From CAYWHE01 sp964458125 (GTDB lineage Bacteria; Bacteroidota; Bacteroidia; AKYH767-A; OLB10), in contig CAYWHE010000229.1 in the NCBI GenBank assembly GCA_964458125.1, forward strand, positions 1 through 6,304: a DNA stretch of 6,304 nucleotides, given 5' to 3'. Positions 1 through 6,187 of this stretch are shown here, one piece after another; the first letter of the stretch is position 1, and each line of letters opens with the position of its first letter. The translations under genes and the position numbers were made by a program. A model generated the notes under the pieces. That model ran no database searches and was not told where the DNA came from. It saw only the letters and a list, made by a program, of their open reading frames with translations.

Positions 1-4
1 CGGT

Positions 5-72
5 TAGCCCGCACCCTGAAGTTAGCGCTTGCGCTATACTTCAGGGGAGGACTAAAAGCGGAAAGCGGGACT
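5..72. repeat. Structured intergenic element, nested hairpin, REP-like candidate
   Basis: An inner hairpin is formed by 14-28 and 31-46: CCCTGAAGT/TAGCGC pairs with GCGCTA/ACTTCAGGG, with one bulged T at 37 and a four-base loop. Around it, CCCGC at 8-12 pairs with GCGGG at 65-69, and A6-G7 can pair with C71-T72 across a bulged A70. Between the two stems lie GGAGGAC and a tandem AAAGCGG/AAAGCGG (55-61, 62-68). No T-run follows either side, so it is not a canonical intrinsic terminator. From memory, similar TAGCCC...hairpin...AGCGGAAAGCGGGA intergenic sequences recur in Bacteroidota genomes, but I cannot search for that here. Confidence 0.5.
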
Positions 73-83
73 GCACACCGGCA

Positions 84-127
84 AAAAACGGAATTTTGTG
101 CTCCCAAAAACGGAATTTTGTGCTCCC
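84..127. repeat. Two exact tandem copies of a 22-bp unit
   Basis: Copies at 84-105 and 106-127 are identical. Each starts AAAAACGGAATTTTG and ends TGCTCCC. A third copy begins at 128 but only AAAAAC matches before the sequence becomes A-rich. The period of 22 bp is close to two helical turns, so a protein bound to each copy would sit on the same DNA face. Each unit also contains GAATTTTG, one mismatch from the Bacteroidota -7 box. Whether this is a binding site or a slippage product is not shown by the sequence. Confidence 0.75.
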
Positions 128-343
128 AAAAACAAAAAAAAGTAAACAGTGTGCCTTCGGTTTTAAAAACGAAATGAATTAAAATTGCTGGTTGAACAGC
201 CGAGCCGGAAGGGCATGGTCACTTACCCATTTTGTTACGGCAGCATTTGTGTCCCATTGGTTCATTTTTTCTTTTTGAGGCCAGGGAAGGGTTTCGTTCA
301 AAACTTCTCATTTCTTTTCTTACCGGCACGGGCCCGGAGACGG

Positions 344-351
344 TATCTTTG
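344..351 (+). promoter_or_regulatory. Bacteroidota -7 promoter box for the repeat-protein gene
   Basis: TATCTTTG matches the TAnnTTTG -7 consensus at every defined position and lies 43 bp before the start codon at 395, giving an expected 5' leader of roughly 35 nt. The T-rich stretch at 311-321 is at about the right place for the -33 element, but no clear TTG or TTTG is present. The leader just before the ATG is A-rich (AGTAAAATAATAC) with no Shine-Dalgarno, as is common in this phylum. Confidence 0.55.
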
Positions 352-394
352 CATTGGAGCGAAACATTTTTAACCGGAACGAGTAAAATAATAC

Positions 395-3300
395 ATGAAA
401 CGAATATTTTTTGCAGCCATCTGCCTGATCCTGGCGGGCCTGCAGCTATCAGCACAATCCCGTACGTATAAGTTTAACCATAATTTCAGCGAGCGTTGCG
501 GACTGGCGCAGCCGCTGATCACGGCCTGTACGGATTCTTTTTACACCGATGTCCTTCCCGACCTGGGGAACATCAGCCGGACCGTTCATCATTTTGGCCA
601 GAATTGCGGTGTCCTGTTTGACAATGGGGCCAACGGACATTTTTTGGGTGAGACATACAGCCTGGAGCTCTATTTTAAACTGGATAATTCCACCGGTTTT
701 TCCAGGATTCTTGATTTCAAGGACCGCAATTCCGATTATGGTTTGTATTGCACGGAGACCCAGCTTCAGTTTTACAATGCATCCAATGTGGCCACCACAG
801 CCTTTACCTCCGGGCAATATGTTCACCTCATCGTCACCCGCGATTCGGCCACCCAGGAGGTAAGGCAGTTTGTAAACGGGCAGCAGATTGATTCCTTCAC
901 CGACGTGAACGGCATTGCCGTTACGGATACGTCGGATAAAATCTGGTTCTTCCAGGATGATCTGATGTTTGGAGGTGAGGCCAGTGCAGGATCGGTTGCG
1001 CTCATCCGTGTATATAACAATACCCTTGACAGCAGCCAGGTGGCCGATGCTTTCAGCCGGCTGGCGGGTGAACTCACCCCGAACGGATTTACCGTCAATG
1101 ACCCGGTGCAGTGCATCAATGGCAATGACTATATCTTTACAAATATCAGCCCGGACAGCCTGACCAGTATATACGACTGGAATTTTGATGATGGCAACGG
1201 CAGCCAGAACCTTCATGCCCAGCACAGCTACCTGTCGGCCGGAAAATTCGATGTACGCCTGCTTATTACCGATACCCTGGGATGTGTGGATACGGTGATA
1301 CAGACCGTTTCCGTTTATGCCCAGCCCGTCGTGTCGCTGGGCCCTGATCCGGCCCTGTGTAATCTGACGCCTCAATTGCTGGATGCCGGATCTTTCACCG
1401 GTTACCTCTGGAATGACGGAAGTTCCCTGCAGACCCTGAATGTCAGCGCTCCCGGTACATATGCCGTAACCGTTACGGATGCCAACGGATGCACGGGCTC
1501 GGATTCGGTAACGGCAACGATTACACCTTTGGTGAGCCTCGGCCCTGATAGTTTCTTTTGTGGTTCGGTTTCCCTGTTGCTGGATGCCGGTTCCGGACTG
1601 TCGTCCTATTCCTGGAGTGACGGATCGACCCTTCAGACACTGGCTGCGGCCGACTCCGGTACGTATACGGTCACTGTTGCTGATGGCAACGGTTGCATGA
1701 ATACCGATACCATATACCTGGGGATCACGGAGATTCCGGAACTTTTTCTCGGTAACGACACGGCCATTTGTGATGGACAGGCCCTCAGCCTGGATGCGGG
1801 ACCTTTCTTTTCTTACCTGTGGCAGGACAGTTCGGCCGGTCAGTTTTATACGGTGGGAGGCGCCGGAACCTATGCCGTCCGCATCACCTCCTTTTCCGGC
1901 TGCAGCAATACGGACACCATCACGGTTTCGGTTCTGGCCAATCCGCTGGTGAACCTCGGAGGCGACAGCCTGTTTTGCGGCACCATAGCCATCAGCCTCG
2001 ATGCCGGCCCGGGCCAGTCTGCTTATCTATGGAACGACGGCTCCACTTCCCAAAGCCTGGCGGTGAACGATTCAGGCAGTTTCAGCGTGGAAGTAACGGA
2101 TGTCAACGGATGTCAGTCTCAGGATACCATAGTGCTGGGAATTCTTCCATTGCCTTCCGTCGATCTCGGCGGCGATACCAGTTTATGCCAGGGATCCTCC
2201 CTGGTCCTCGACGCCGGACCGTTATTTACTTATGCCTGGCAGGACGGTTCCACCGATCAGACGTTTACGGTAACCGTGGACGGAACCTATTCCGTTCAGA
2301 TCACGGACCTTGCCGGTTGTGCGAACAGCGACAGCATCCAAATTTCATATTCGGCACTTCCTGTCATCAATCTTGGATCCGACACGAGCTATTGCGACAG
2401 CCTGAACCTTACCCTGCAGGCCGGAGCCGGTTTTACCGCTTACGTATGGGGTGACGGTTCCACCAATTCAACCCTTGCCATCACCGGCGGCGGCGTGTTT
2501 TCCGTACAGGTCACTGATAACAGCGGATGCCAGTCGTCCGATACCATTACCATAGGGCTCGGCGTGACGCCCGTGATCAGCCTGATGAACGATACGACCG
2601 TTTGTGACGGCATTCCCGTTTTACTGGATGCCGGTACCGGTTACGCATCGTACCTCTGGAGTACCGGTGAAACGGTTTCCTCCATTCAGGTTTCCGATTC
2701 GGGTGCGTATATGGTTACCGTCAGCGACAGCCTGGGCTGCCAGGCATCCGGCCAGTTTAACCTGGCCTTGTTACCCGTTCCGGCAGCGGCACTGGGTCCG
2801 GATACGGCCTTTTGCTTCGGAGGTTCGGTATTGCTGGACGCCGGCGGCGGATTTTCCTCTTATTTATGGAGCGACAGCAGCGTCACGCAAACCATCCTGG
2901 TCACGCAAAACGGAACCTACTTTGTCATGGTGACGAATTCTTCCGGCTGTTCAGGTACGGATACGGTAACGGTAACGGTTCATCCGGGACCCATGAACCC
3001 GAATATTTTCGTATCGGGGGGGACCACACTGGTCTCCAACCAGCCTGCAGGCAACCAGTGGTACAACGCCAGCGGTCCGATCCCCGGCGCCACCGACCCG
3101 TTTTATGTTCCCACACAGGCCGGTGCCTATTACGTGGTTGTGACGGATTCCAATGGCTGCCAGTCGGCCCCTTCCAATACCATTGTCTGGGGTGTGGGAA
3201 TATTTTCGCCCGGTCTGCAGGTCCTGCAATCCTATCCGAATCCGGCCAGGGATCAGTTGCACCTGCTCACCGGCGATATCCGGGAGGAACGGGCCGTCAT

Positions 3301-3466
3301 TGAAATCACCGATATGCAGGGACGGGCGGTAAAATACCAGGTGTCTGCGTTGAGCCGGGACCAGGATGAATTGCTGCTGGATGTGAGCAGTCTGCAGCCG
3401 GGCGTCTACCTCATCCGGATGCGGGCAGGAGAACGCCTTTGGATTTCCAGGATGCTGAAACAATAA
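395..3466 (+). CDS. Secreted LamG/PKD multi-repeat surface protein with T9SS sorting domain
   Basis: A 1023-aa exported protein, probably a surface adhesin or secreted binding protein; the ligand is unknown. Residues 1-20 form a signal peptide (MKRIFF, hydrophobic core, LSA|QS cleavage). Residues about 23-225 resemble a LamG/concanavalin A-like domain: SLELYF near 89, a VNGQQI turn, and ALIRVYN at 202-208. Residues about 233-308 are a PKD domain with WNFDDG at 262-267 and HSY at 277-279. Eight repeats of 67-70 aa start near 313, 380, 450, 519, 589, 658, 728 and 798. Each has the pattern LGxDxxxC, LDAG (LQAG in one), YxW, a G[TSVA][YF] strand and a late GC, so each has two cysteines about 44 residues apart, probably a disulfide. 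A ninth, divergent repeat (about 868-934) lacks the first cysteine. Residues about 941-1023 form the type A T9SS sorting domain, with YPNPARDQL from 947 and LQPGVYLIRM near the end. It is probably transcribed alone. The architecture is clear; the adhesin role is inferred. Confidence 0.93.
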   Translation: MKRIFFAAICLILAGLQLSAQSRTYKFNHNFSERCGLAQPLITACTDSFYTDVLPDLGNISRTVHHFGQNCGVLFDNGANGHFLGETYSLELYFKLDNSTGFSRILDFKDRNSDYGLYCTETQLQFYNASNVATTAFTSGQYVHLIVTRDSATQEVRQFVNGQQIDSFTDVNGIAVTDTSDKIWFFQDDLMFGGEASAGSVALIRVYNNTLDSSQVADAFSRLAGELTPNGFTVNDPVQCINGNDYIFTNISPDSLTSIYDWNFDDGNGSQNLHAQHSYLSAGKFDVRLLITDTLGCVDTVIQTVSVYAQPVVSLGPDPALCNLTPQLLDAGSFTGYLWNDGSSLQTLNVSAPGTYAVTVTDANGCTGSDSVTATITPLVSLGPDSFFCGSVSLLLDAGSGLSSYSWSDGSTLQTLAAADSGTYTVTVADGNGCMNTDTIYLGITEIPELFLGNDTAICDGQALSLDAGPFFSYLWQDSSAGQFYTVGGAGTYAVRITSFSGCSNTDTITVSVLANPLVNLGGDSLFCGTIAISLDAGPGQSAYLWNDGSTSQSLAVNDSGSFSVEVTDVNGCQSQDTIVLGILPLPSVDLGGDTSLCQGSSLVLDAGPLFTYAWQDGSTDQTFTVTVDGTYSVQITDLAGCANSDSIQISYSALPVINLGSDTSYCDSLNLTLQAGAGFTAYVWGDGSTNSTLAITGGGVFSVQVTDNSGCQSSDTITIGLGVTPVISLMNDTTVCDGIPVLLDAGTGYASYLWSTGETVSSIQVSDSGAYMVTVSDSLGCQASGQFNLALLPVPAAALGPDTAFCFGGSVLLDAGGGFSSYLWSDSSVTQTILVTQNGTYFVMVTNSSGCSGTDTVTVTVHPGPMNPNIFVSGGTTLVSNQPAGNQWYNASGPIPGATDPFYVPTQAGAYYVVVTDSNGCQSAPSNTIVWGVGIFSPGLQVLQSYPNPARDQLHLLTGDIREERAVIEITDMQGRAVKYQVSALSRDQDELLLDVSSLQPGVYLIRMRAGERLWISRMLKQ

Positions 3467-3486
3467 GGGTTCATTTTACCTGTTTA

Positions 3487-3494
3487 TATCTTTG
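3487..3494 (+). promoter_or_regulatory. Bacteroidota -7 promoter box before the division gene
   Basis: TATCTTTG, identical to the box at 344-351, sits 20 bp after the stop of the repeat-protein gene and 73 bp before the ATG at 3568. This suggests that the small division gene is transcribed on its own. No good -33 TTG is visible at the usual spacing. The box lies inside a weak imperfect hairpin (3482-3493 with 3499-3508). That hairpin is A/T-rich and is not followed by a T-run, so I do not call it a terminator. Confidence 0.5.
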
Positions 3495-3567
3495 TTAAAA
3501 AGATAAACGGTCATGTGATTCATCGTTGACCCTCCCGGATTAATTTTAAGGTCCGTTAATCTTCATT

Positions 3568-3912
3568 ATGATCAGGAAAATCCGCCAGTCTTTTATCGCG
3601 AAGGTGATTTACCCGAAGCTGAAAAACCGGTATGCCCTCACCCTTATCGGCTTCCTGGTGTGGCTGGTTTTTTTCGACCGCAACGATCTGCTTTCCCAGC
3701 ATTCCATGAAAGGAAAACTGAACAAGCTGAATAAGGAAAAGGCGTATTACCTGAGCGAGATCGCCAAAAACCGGAAGGACCTGAACGACCTGGTATCCAA
3801 CAGCAAGACCCTGGAGAAATTTGCCCGTGAGCGCTACCTGATGAAGAGGGACGGGGAGGATATTTTTATTTTCGTGGAGGAGCATTCTGCTCCCGGCAGG
3901 GAAGTGGATTAG
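3568..3912 (+). CDS. FtsB/DivIC-family septum formation initiator protein
   Basis: A 114-aa bitopic membrane protein of the FtsB/DivIC family, which in other bacteria joins the FtsL/FtsQ (DivIB) complex to activate septal peptidoglycan synthesis at mid-cell. A basic N-terminal cytoplasmic segment (residues 1-21) is followed by one membrane span (about 22-36, ending in FF-D) and a Lys/Glu/Leu-rich coiled coil (about 44-80). The hallmark C-terminal motif LEKFARERYLMKRDGEDIF occupies 82-100. Length and order match the family, and the start gives the expected short tail before the membrane span. There is no Shine-Dalgarno; the leader is A/T-rich. It is not in an operon with other division genes in this window: the upstream neighbour is a T9SS cargo and the downstream gene is convergent. 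Low sequence conservation in the family prevents choosing between FtsB, DivIC and FtsL by name. Confidence 0.88.
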   Translation: MIRKIRQSFIAKVIYPKLKNRYALTLIGFLVWLVFFDRNDLLSQHSMKGKLNKLNKEKAYYLSEIAKNRKDLNDLVSNSKTLEKFARERYLMKRDGEDIFIFVEEHSAPGREVD

Positions 3913-3959
3913 TCCGGCAGGCTGATCCGGGAGAAGGAATTCTGTTTTCGCAGGCCTTG
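3913..3959. other. 47-bp convergent gap without a clear terminator
   Basis: The plus-strand division gene and the minus-strand omega-amidase gene end facing each other across 47 bp. Only a weak CCGG...CCGG pairing (3914-3930) is visible, with no strong stem followed by a T-run on either strand, so the two transcripts may overlap or end by another mechanism. Confidence 0.4.
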
Positions 3960-4745
3960 TTATAAAATTTTAAATGAATCACTGTCCTGCAGGGTATTCA
4001 GTTGCCTTCGCCAATCCTGAATTTCCTTAGCCCGCAGCGTAATGGTTTCGATGGATGACCGGGAGGATGCCGTTTTACTGATTTTATTTCCGAATGGATC
4101 GAGTACCGCCGAATTTCCCGTATGCGGAATGCCGTTGCCATCTTTGCCGATCCTGTTCAAGCCGGCCACGTAGCATTGGTTTTCAATGGCGCGGGCAGCC
4201 AGCAATTGTTTCCAGGCCTGGTTCCGTCGCGATGGCCAGTTGGCCACATAAATCAGCAGGTCGTAATTTTCTCCGGCCGTTCTTCTGGACCAGACGGGGA
4301 AGCGGAGATCATAACAGATGAGGGGACAAATTTTCCAGCCTTTCCATTCCGTGACCAGCCTGGATTTTCCGGCCTTATACGTTTTTTCTTCACGGGCCAT
4401 GCTGAACAAATGCCGCTTGTCATAGTACCGGCATTGACCGGAAGGCTCCATCCAGATGAGGCGGTTAAAGTAAGCTTTCTTTTCGGCGATGATCAGGCTT
4501 CCGCAAATTACCGCTTTTTTTACCCTGGCGGTTTTTTGCATCCAGCGGATTGCGGGTCCGTCCATGGTTTGTGCATTCGAAGCGGCCTGCATGGTAAACC
4601 CGCTGGTAAACATTTCAGGAAGGATAACCAGATCCGTACTGCCTGCTTTCAGGTTGTTCATCAGGGCATCAAACAGGGCCAGGTTGGCTGTTGCATTTTC
4701 CCAATGAAGGGAGGTCTGGATCAGGGTCAGTCTGAGGTCTTTCAT
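3960..4745 (-). CDS. Omega-amidase, nitrilase superfamily (YafV/NIT2-like)
   Basis: A 261-aa cytoplasmic C-N hydrolase of the nitrilase superfamily. The family member it most resembles hydrolyses 2-oxoglutaramate (or 2-oxosuccinamate) to 2-oxoglutarate and ammonia. The catalytic set is complete: Glu44 in LPEMF, Lys110 in YDKRHLF, Cys144 in LICYDLRFP, and the additional Glu119 in AREEKTY. The MDGPA segment near 61-65 and the late RAIENQCYVAGLNRIG and HTGNSAVLDPFG segments are also typical. The chosen start (ATG at 4745-4743, MKDLRLTLIQT) matches the family's N-terminal strand and overlaps the stop of the aminotransferase by ATGA. A longer frame starting at 4811 would add residues that merely read through the aminotransferase 3' end. 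Tight overlap implies co-transcription and translational coupling. A general amidase cannot be excluded, but the partner gene makes omega-amidase the best call. Confidence 0.88.
   Translation of the reverse strand: MKDLRLTLIQTSLHWENATANLALFDALMNNLKAGSTDLVILPEMFTSGFTMQAASNAQTMDGPAIRWMQKTARVKKAVICGSLIIAEKKAYFNRLIWMEPSGQCRYYDKRHLFSMAREEKTYKAGKSRLVTEWKGWKICPLICYDLRFPVWSRRTAGENYDLLIYVANWPSRRNQAWKQLLAARAIENQCYVAGLNRIGKDGNGIPHTGNSAVLDPFGNKISKTASSRSSIETITLRAKEIQDWRRQLNTLQDSDSFKIL
4742..4745 (-). promoter_or_regulatory. ATGA stop/start overlap coupling the two enzyme genes
   Basis: On the minus strand, TGA of the aminotransferase (4744-4742) and ATG of the omega-amidase (4745-4743) share ATGA. No Shine-Dalgarno precedes it (the upstream bases are GACGAAA), so re-initiation by the same ribosome is a plausible way to keep the two proteins in proportion. 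Confidence 0.8.
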
Positions 4746-5908
4746 TTTCGTCGTACGTTGCATAGTTTTTCGGCGGCACGTTCCAGGGTTTGATGATCCT
4801 TTGCAAAGCAAAAACGGAGCAACTTGCCGGCGGGGGGATTTTTATAAAATACGGAAACCGGAATGGAGGCAACGCCATTTTCCTTCGTCAGGCGGATGGC
4901 ATAGTCCGTATCTTTCTCATCGGAGAGTGCCGAATAATCCAGTAACTGGAAGTAGGAGCCGGAGCAGGGCAGGGGTTTAAAGGCCGAACCTTTCAGCAGC
5001 TTTAAAAAATAATCGCGTTTTTCCTGGTAGAACGTATTCAGCCCGTCCAGGTTTTTGGGGTCTTTCATAAAGGCCGCCAGGGCATGTTGAATGGGTGTGT
5101 TGGCGGCAAACACCATGAACTGGTGGATTTTCCTGAACTCCGTCATCAGCTTTTCGGGGGCCAGGCAATAACCAGTTTTCCAGCCGGTGTTGTGAAATGT
5201 TTTACCGAAAGAATAGATGACAAAGCTTCGCTCCATCAGCCTGGGATAGCGCATGACACTCTGGTGTTCATAGCCGTCGAAAATAATATGTTCATAAACT
5301 TCATCACTTAAAATGAGGATATCGGTTTTGTGGGTGATTTTTTCCAGCTGCTGCATATCCCGTGCCGTCAGGATGGCGCCCGTGGGGTTATGAGGGGTGT
5401 TGATCAGGATCATGCGGGTACGCTGGTTGATCATTTTTTTTACCTCGTTCCAGTCAATATGAAAATCGGGGCCTTTGAGTTGCAGGTGAACCGGAATACC
5501 GCCGTGAATTTCAACAGAGGGAGCGTAGGAATCGTAGGCCGGATCAAACAAAATAACCTCATCGCCTTCCCGCACCACCGCGGCCAGGGTTGTATAAATG
5601 GCCTGGGTGCCGCCGGCCGTAATGGTGATTTCAGTGCCGGGGTGATAGGAAGCGGAATACAGGCGTTCGGCTTTTTCGGCAATGCGTTCCCGCAAAGGGA
5701 GAATGCCCGGCATGGGGGCGTATTGGTTATGGCCCTCCTTCATGGCCTTATTCACCAGTTCAATCAGTTCAGGTGAACAGGGAAAATCAGGAAATCCCTG
5801 GCTCAGGTTGATGGCTTTGTATTCCTGGGCCAGCCCGGACATGACGGCAAAAATAGTGGTTCCGGTTTTATGAAGTTTGGATTTTAGTATTCCGTTAAAG
5901 ACAGGCAT
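4742..5908 (-). CDS. PLP aminotransferase class I/II, methionine/glutamine transaminase type (YbdL-like)
   Basis: A 388-aa fold-type I, PLP-dependent aminotransferase, full length for the family. Visible landmarks are NLSQGFPDF (34-42), NQYAPMPG (61-68), the PLP phosphate-binding TAGGTQAIY (97-105), NPTG with Asn174, DEVYEH with Asp202 and Tyr205, the Schiff-base lysine Lys236 in SFGKTFHNTGWKTGY, and Arg365 in LLRFCFAKD for the substrate carboxylate. The segments FMVFAANTPIQHAL and SIPVSVFY, plus the terminal FCFAKD, resemble E. coli YbdL (methionine aminotransferase) and the kynurenine/glutamine transaminase K group more than aspartate aminotransferases. Likely reaction: transamination between methionine or aromatic amino acids and their 2-oxo acids, with glutamine as a probable donor. 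It is the first gene of a pair with the omega-amidase. The start at 5908 has an A/T-rich leader (AGAATAAAATTT) and no Shine-Dalgarno. Kynurenine aminotransferase activity remains possible. Confidence 0.92.
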   Translation of the reverse strand: MPVFNGILKSKLHKTGTTIFAVMSGLAQEYKAINLSQGFPDFPCSPELIELVNKAMKEGHNQYAPMPGILPLRERIAEKAERLYSASYHPGTEITITAGGTQAIYTTLAAVVREGDEVILFDPAYDSYAPSVEIHGGIPVHLQLKGPDFHIDWNEVKKMINQRTRMILINTPHNPTGAILTARDMQQLEKITHKTDILILSDEVYEHIIFDGYEHQSVMRYPRLMERSFVIYSFGKTFHNTGWKTGYCLAPEKLMTEFRKIHQFMVFAANTPIQHALAAFMKDPKNLDGLNTFYQEKRDYFLKLLKGSAFKPLPCSGSYFQLLDYSALSDEKDTDYAIRLTKENGVASIPVSVFYKNPPAGKLLRFCFAKDHQTLERAAEKLCNVRRK

Positions 5909-6187
5909 AAATTTTATTCTTACTGGTTCGGTGTATTCGAAAGCCTAAAAATGCAATAATTGCCGTTCACCTGCAAAAAATAATCACCGGGGAAAGGACA
6001 GAATTTGTTTTTTAATATTGAAACGCCTGATTTAAAAAGGGTTGAAGTGTTGAAAAAGGAATGATCCGGAGACAGAGGTTTGCAGGGGATAAATGGGCAT
6101 TGATTCATGCAAACTCATCCGGTTACACGGAATAATAAAAATCCCCCTTGCACCTGACCATGGAGATAAAATGTTAACCTCAGGTAT
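5909..6187. other. 279-bp gap without a convincing gene
   Basis: This lies between the partial gene at the right edge and the aminotransferase, both on the minus strand. A minus-strand frame at 5920-6108 (62 codons) is Phe/Cys/Pro-rich, has no motif and looks like chance. For a minus-strand promoter the nearest match is TATTTTTTG (5982-5974), which has one extra base compared with TAnnTTTG. After the stop of the right-edge gene a GGGGGATTTTTATT stretch (minus strand, about 6146-6133) is T-rich but has no clear stem before it. Confidence 0.5.

Larger units (their letters stand above)
1..394. other. Gene-free upstream region with repeats and a promoter
   Basis: No open frame here looks like a gene; the short frames around 185-470 have no recognisable composition or motif and conflict with the start of the large gene at 395. 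The region holds a structured element (about 5-72), a 22-bp tandem repeat (84-127), an A-rich tract (about 128-146) and a -7 promoter box (344-351). I see nothing interpretable between about 147 and 343. The gene to the left lies outside the window, so whether the first 70 bases form its 3' end or an independent repeat cannot be decided. Confidence 0.7.

Noticed and set aside
449..1375. 308-codon open frame on the minus strand
   Set aside because: It lies wholly antisense to the LamG/PKD part of the large gene, has no recognisable domain, and its composition looks like a reverse reading of Thr/Ser/Asp-rich codons.
1819..2454. 211-codon open frame on the plus strand inside the repeat array
   Set aside because: Out-of-frame reading of the repeats; it is very Arg/Gly/Pro/His-rich and stays open only because the repeated codons avoid stops in that frame.
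2963..2980. Three tandem ACGGTA/ACGGTA/ACGGTT hexamers
   Set aside because: They encode an alternating Thr-Val beta strand in the eighth repeat; short in-frame repetition explained by the protein sequence, though it could slip by two codons.
3482..3508. Imperfect hairpin between the surface-protein gene and the division gene
   Set aside because: It is A/T-rich, bulged and has no following T-run, and it overlaps the better-supported -7 box.
3879..3893. Perfect GGAGCA-TTC-TGCTCC hairpin
   Set aside because: It is inside the coding end of the division gene, has only six pairs and no T-run, so calling it a terminator is not supported.
4122..4793. 223-codon plus-strand frame opposite the omega-amidase
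   Set aside because: The minus-strand gene has all catalytic residues and family motifs; this is its antisense shadow.
4746..4811. Longer N-terminus for the omega-amidase (start at 4811)
   Set aside because: The extra 22 residues overlap the aminotransferase end and have no family counterpart; MKDLRLTLIQT at 4745 is the usual start of the fold.
5974..5982. TATTTTTTG on the minus strand as the aminotransferase promoter
   Set aside because: It has one base too many between TA and TTTG and no -33 element at a suitable distance; left as unproven.
5920..6108. 62-codon minus-strand frame in the gap before the aminotransferase
   Set aside because: No signal peptide, domain or ribosome-binding context, and an odd Phe/Cys/Pro-rich composition.
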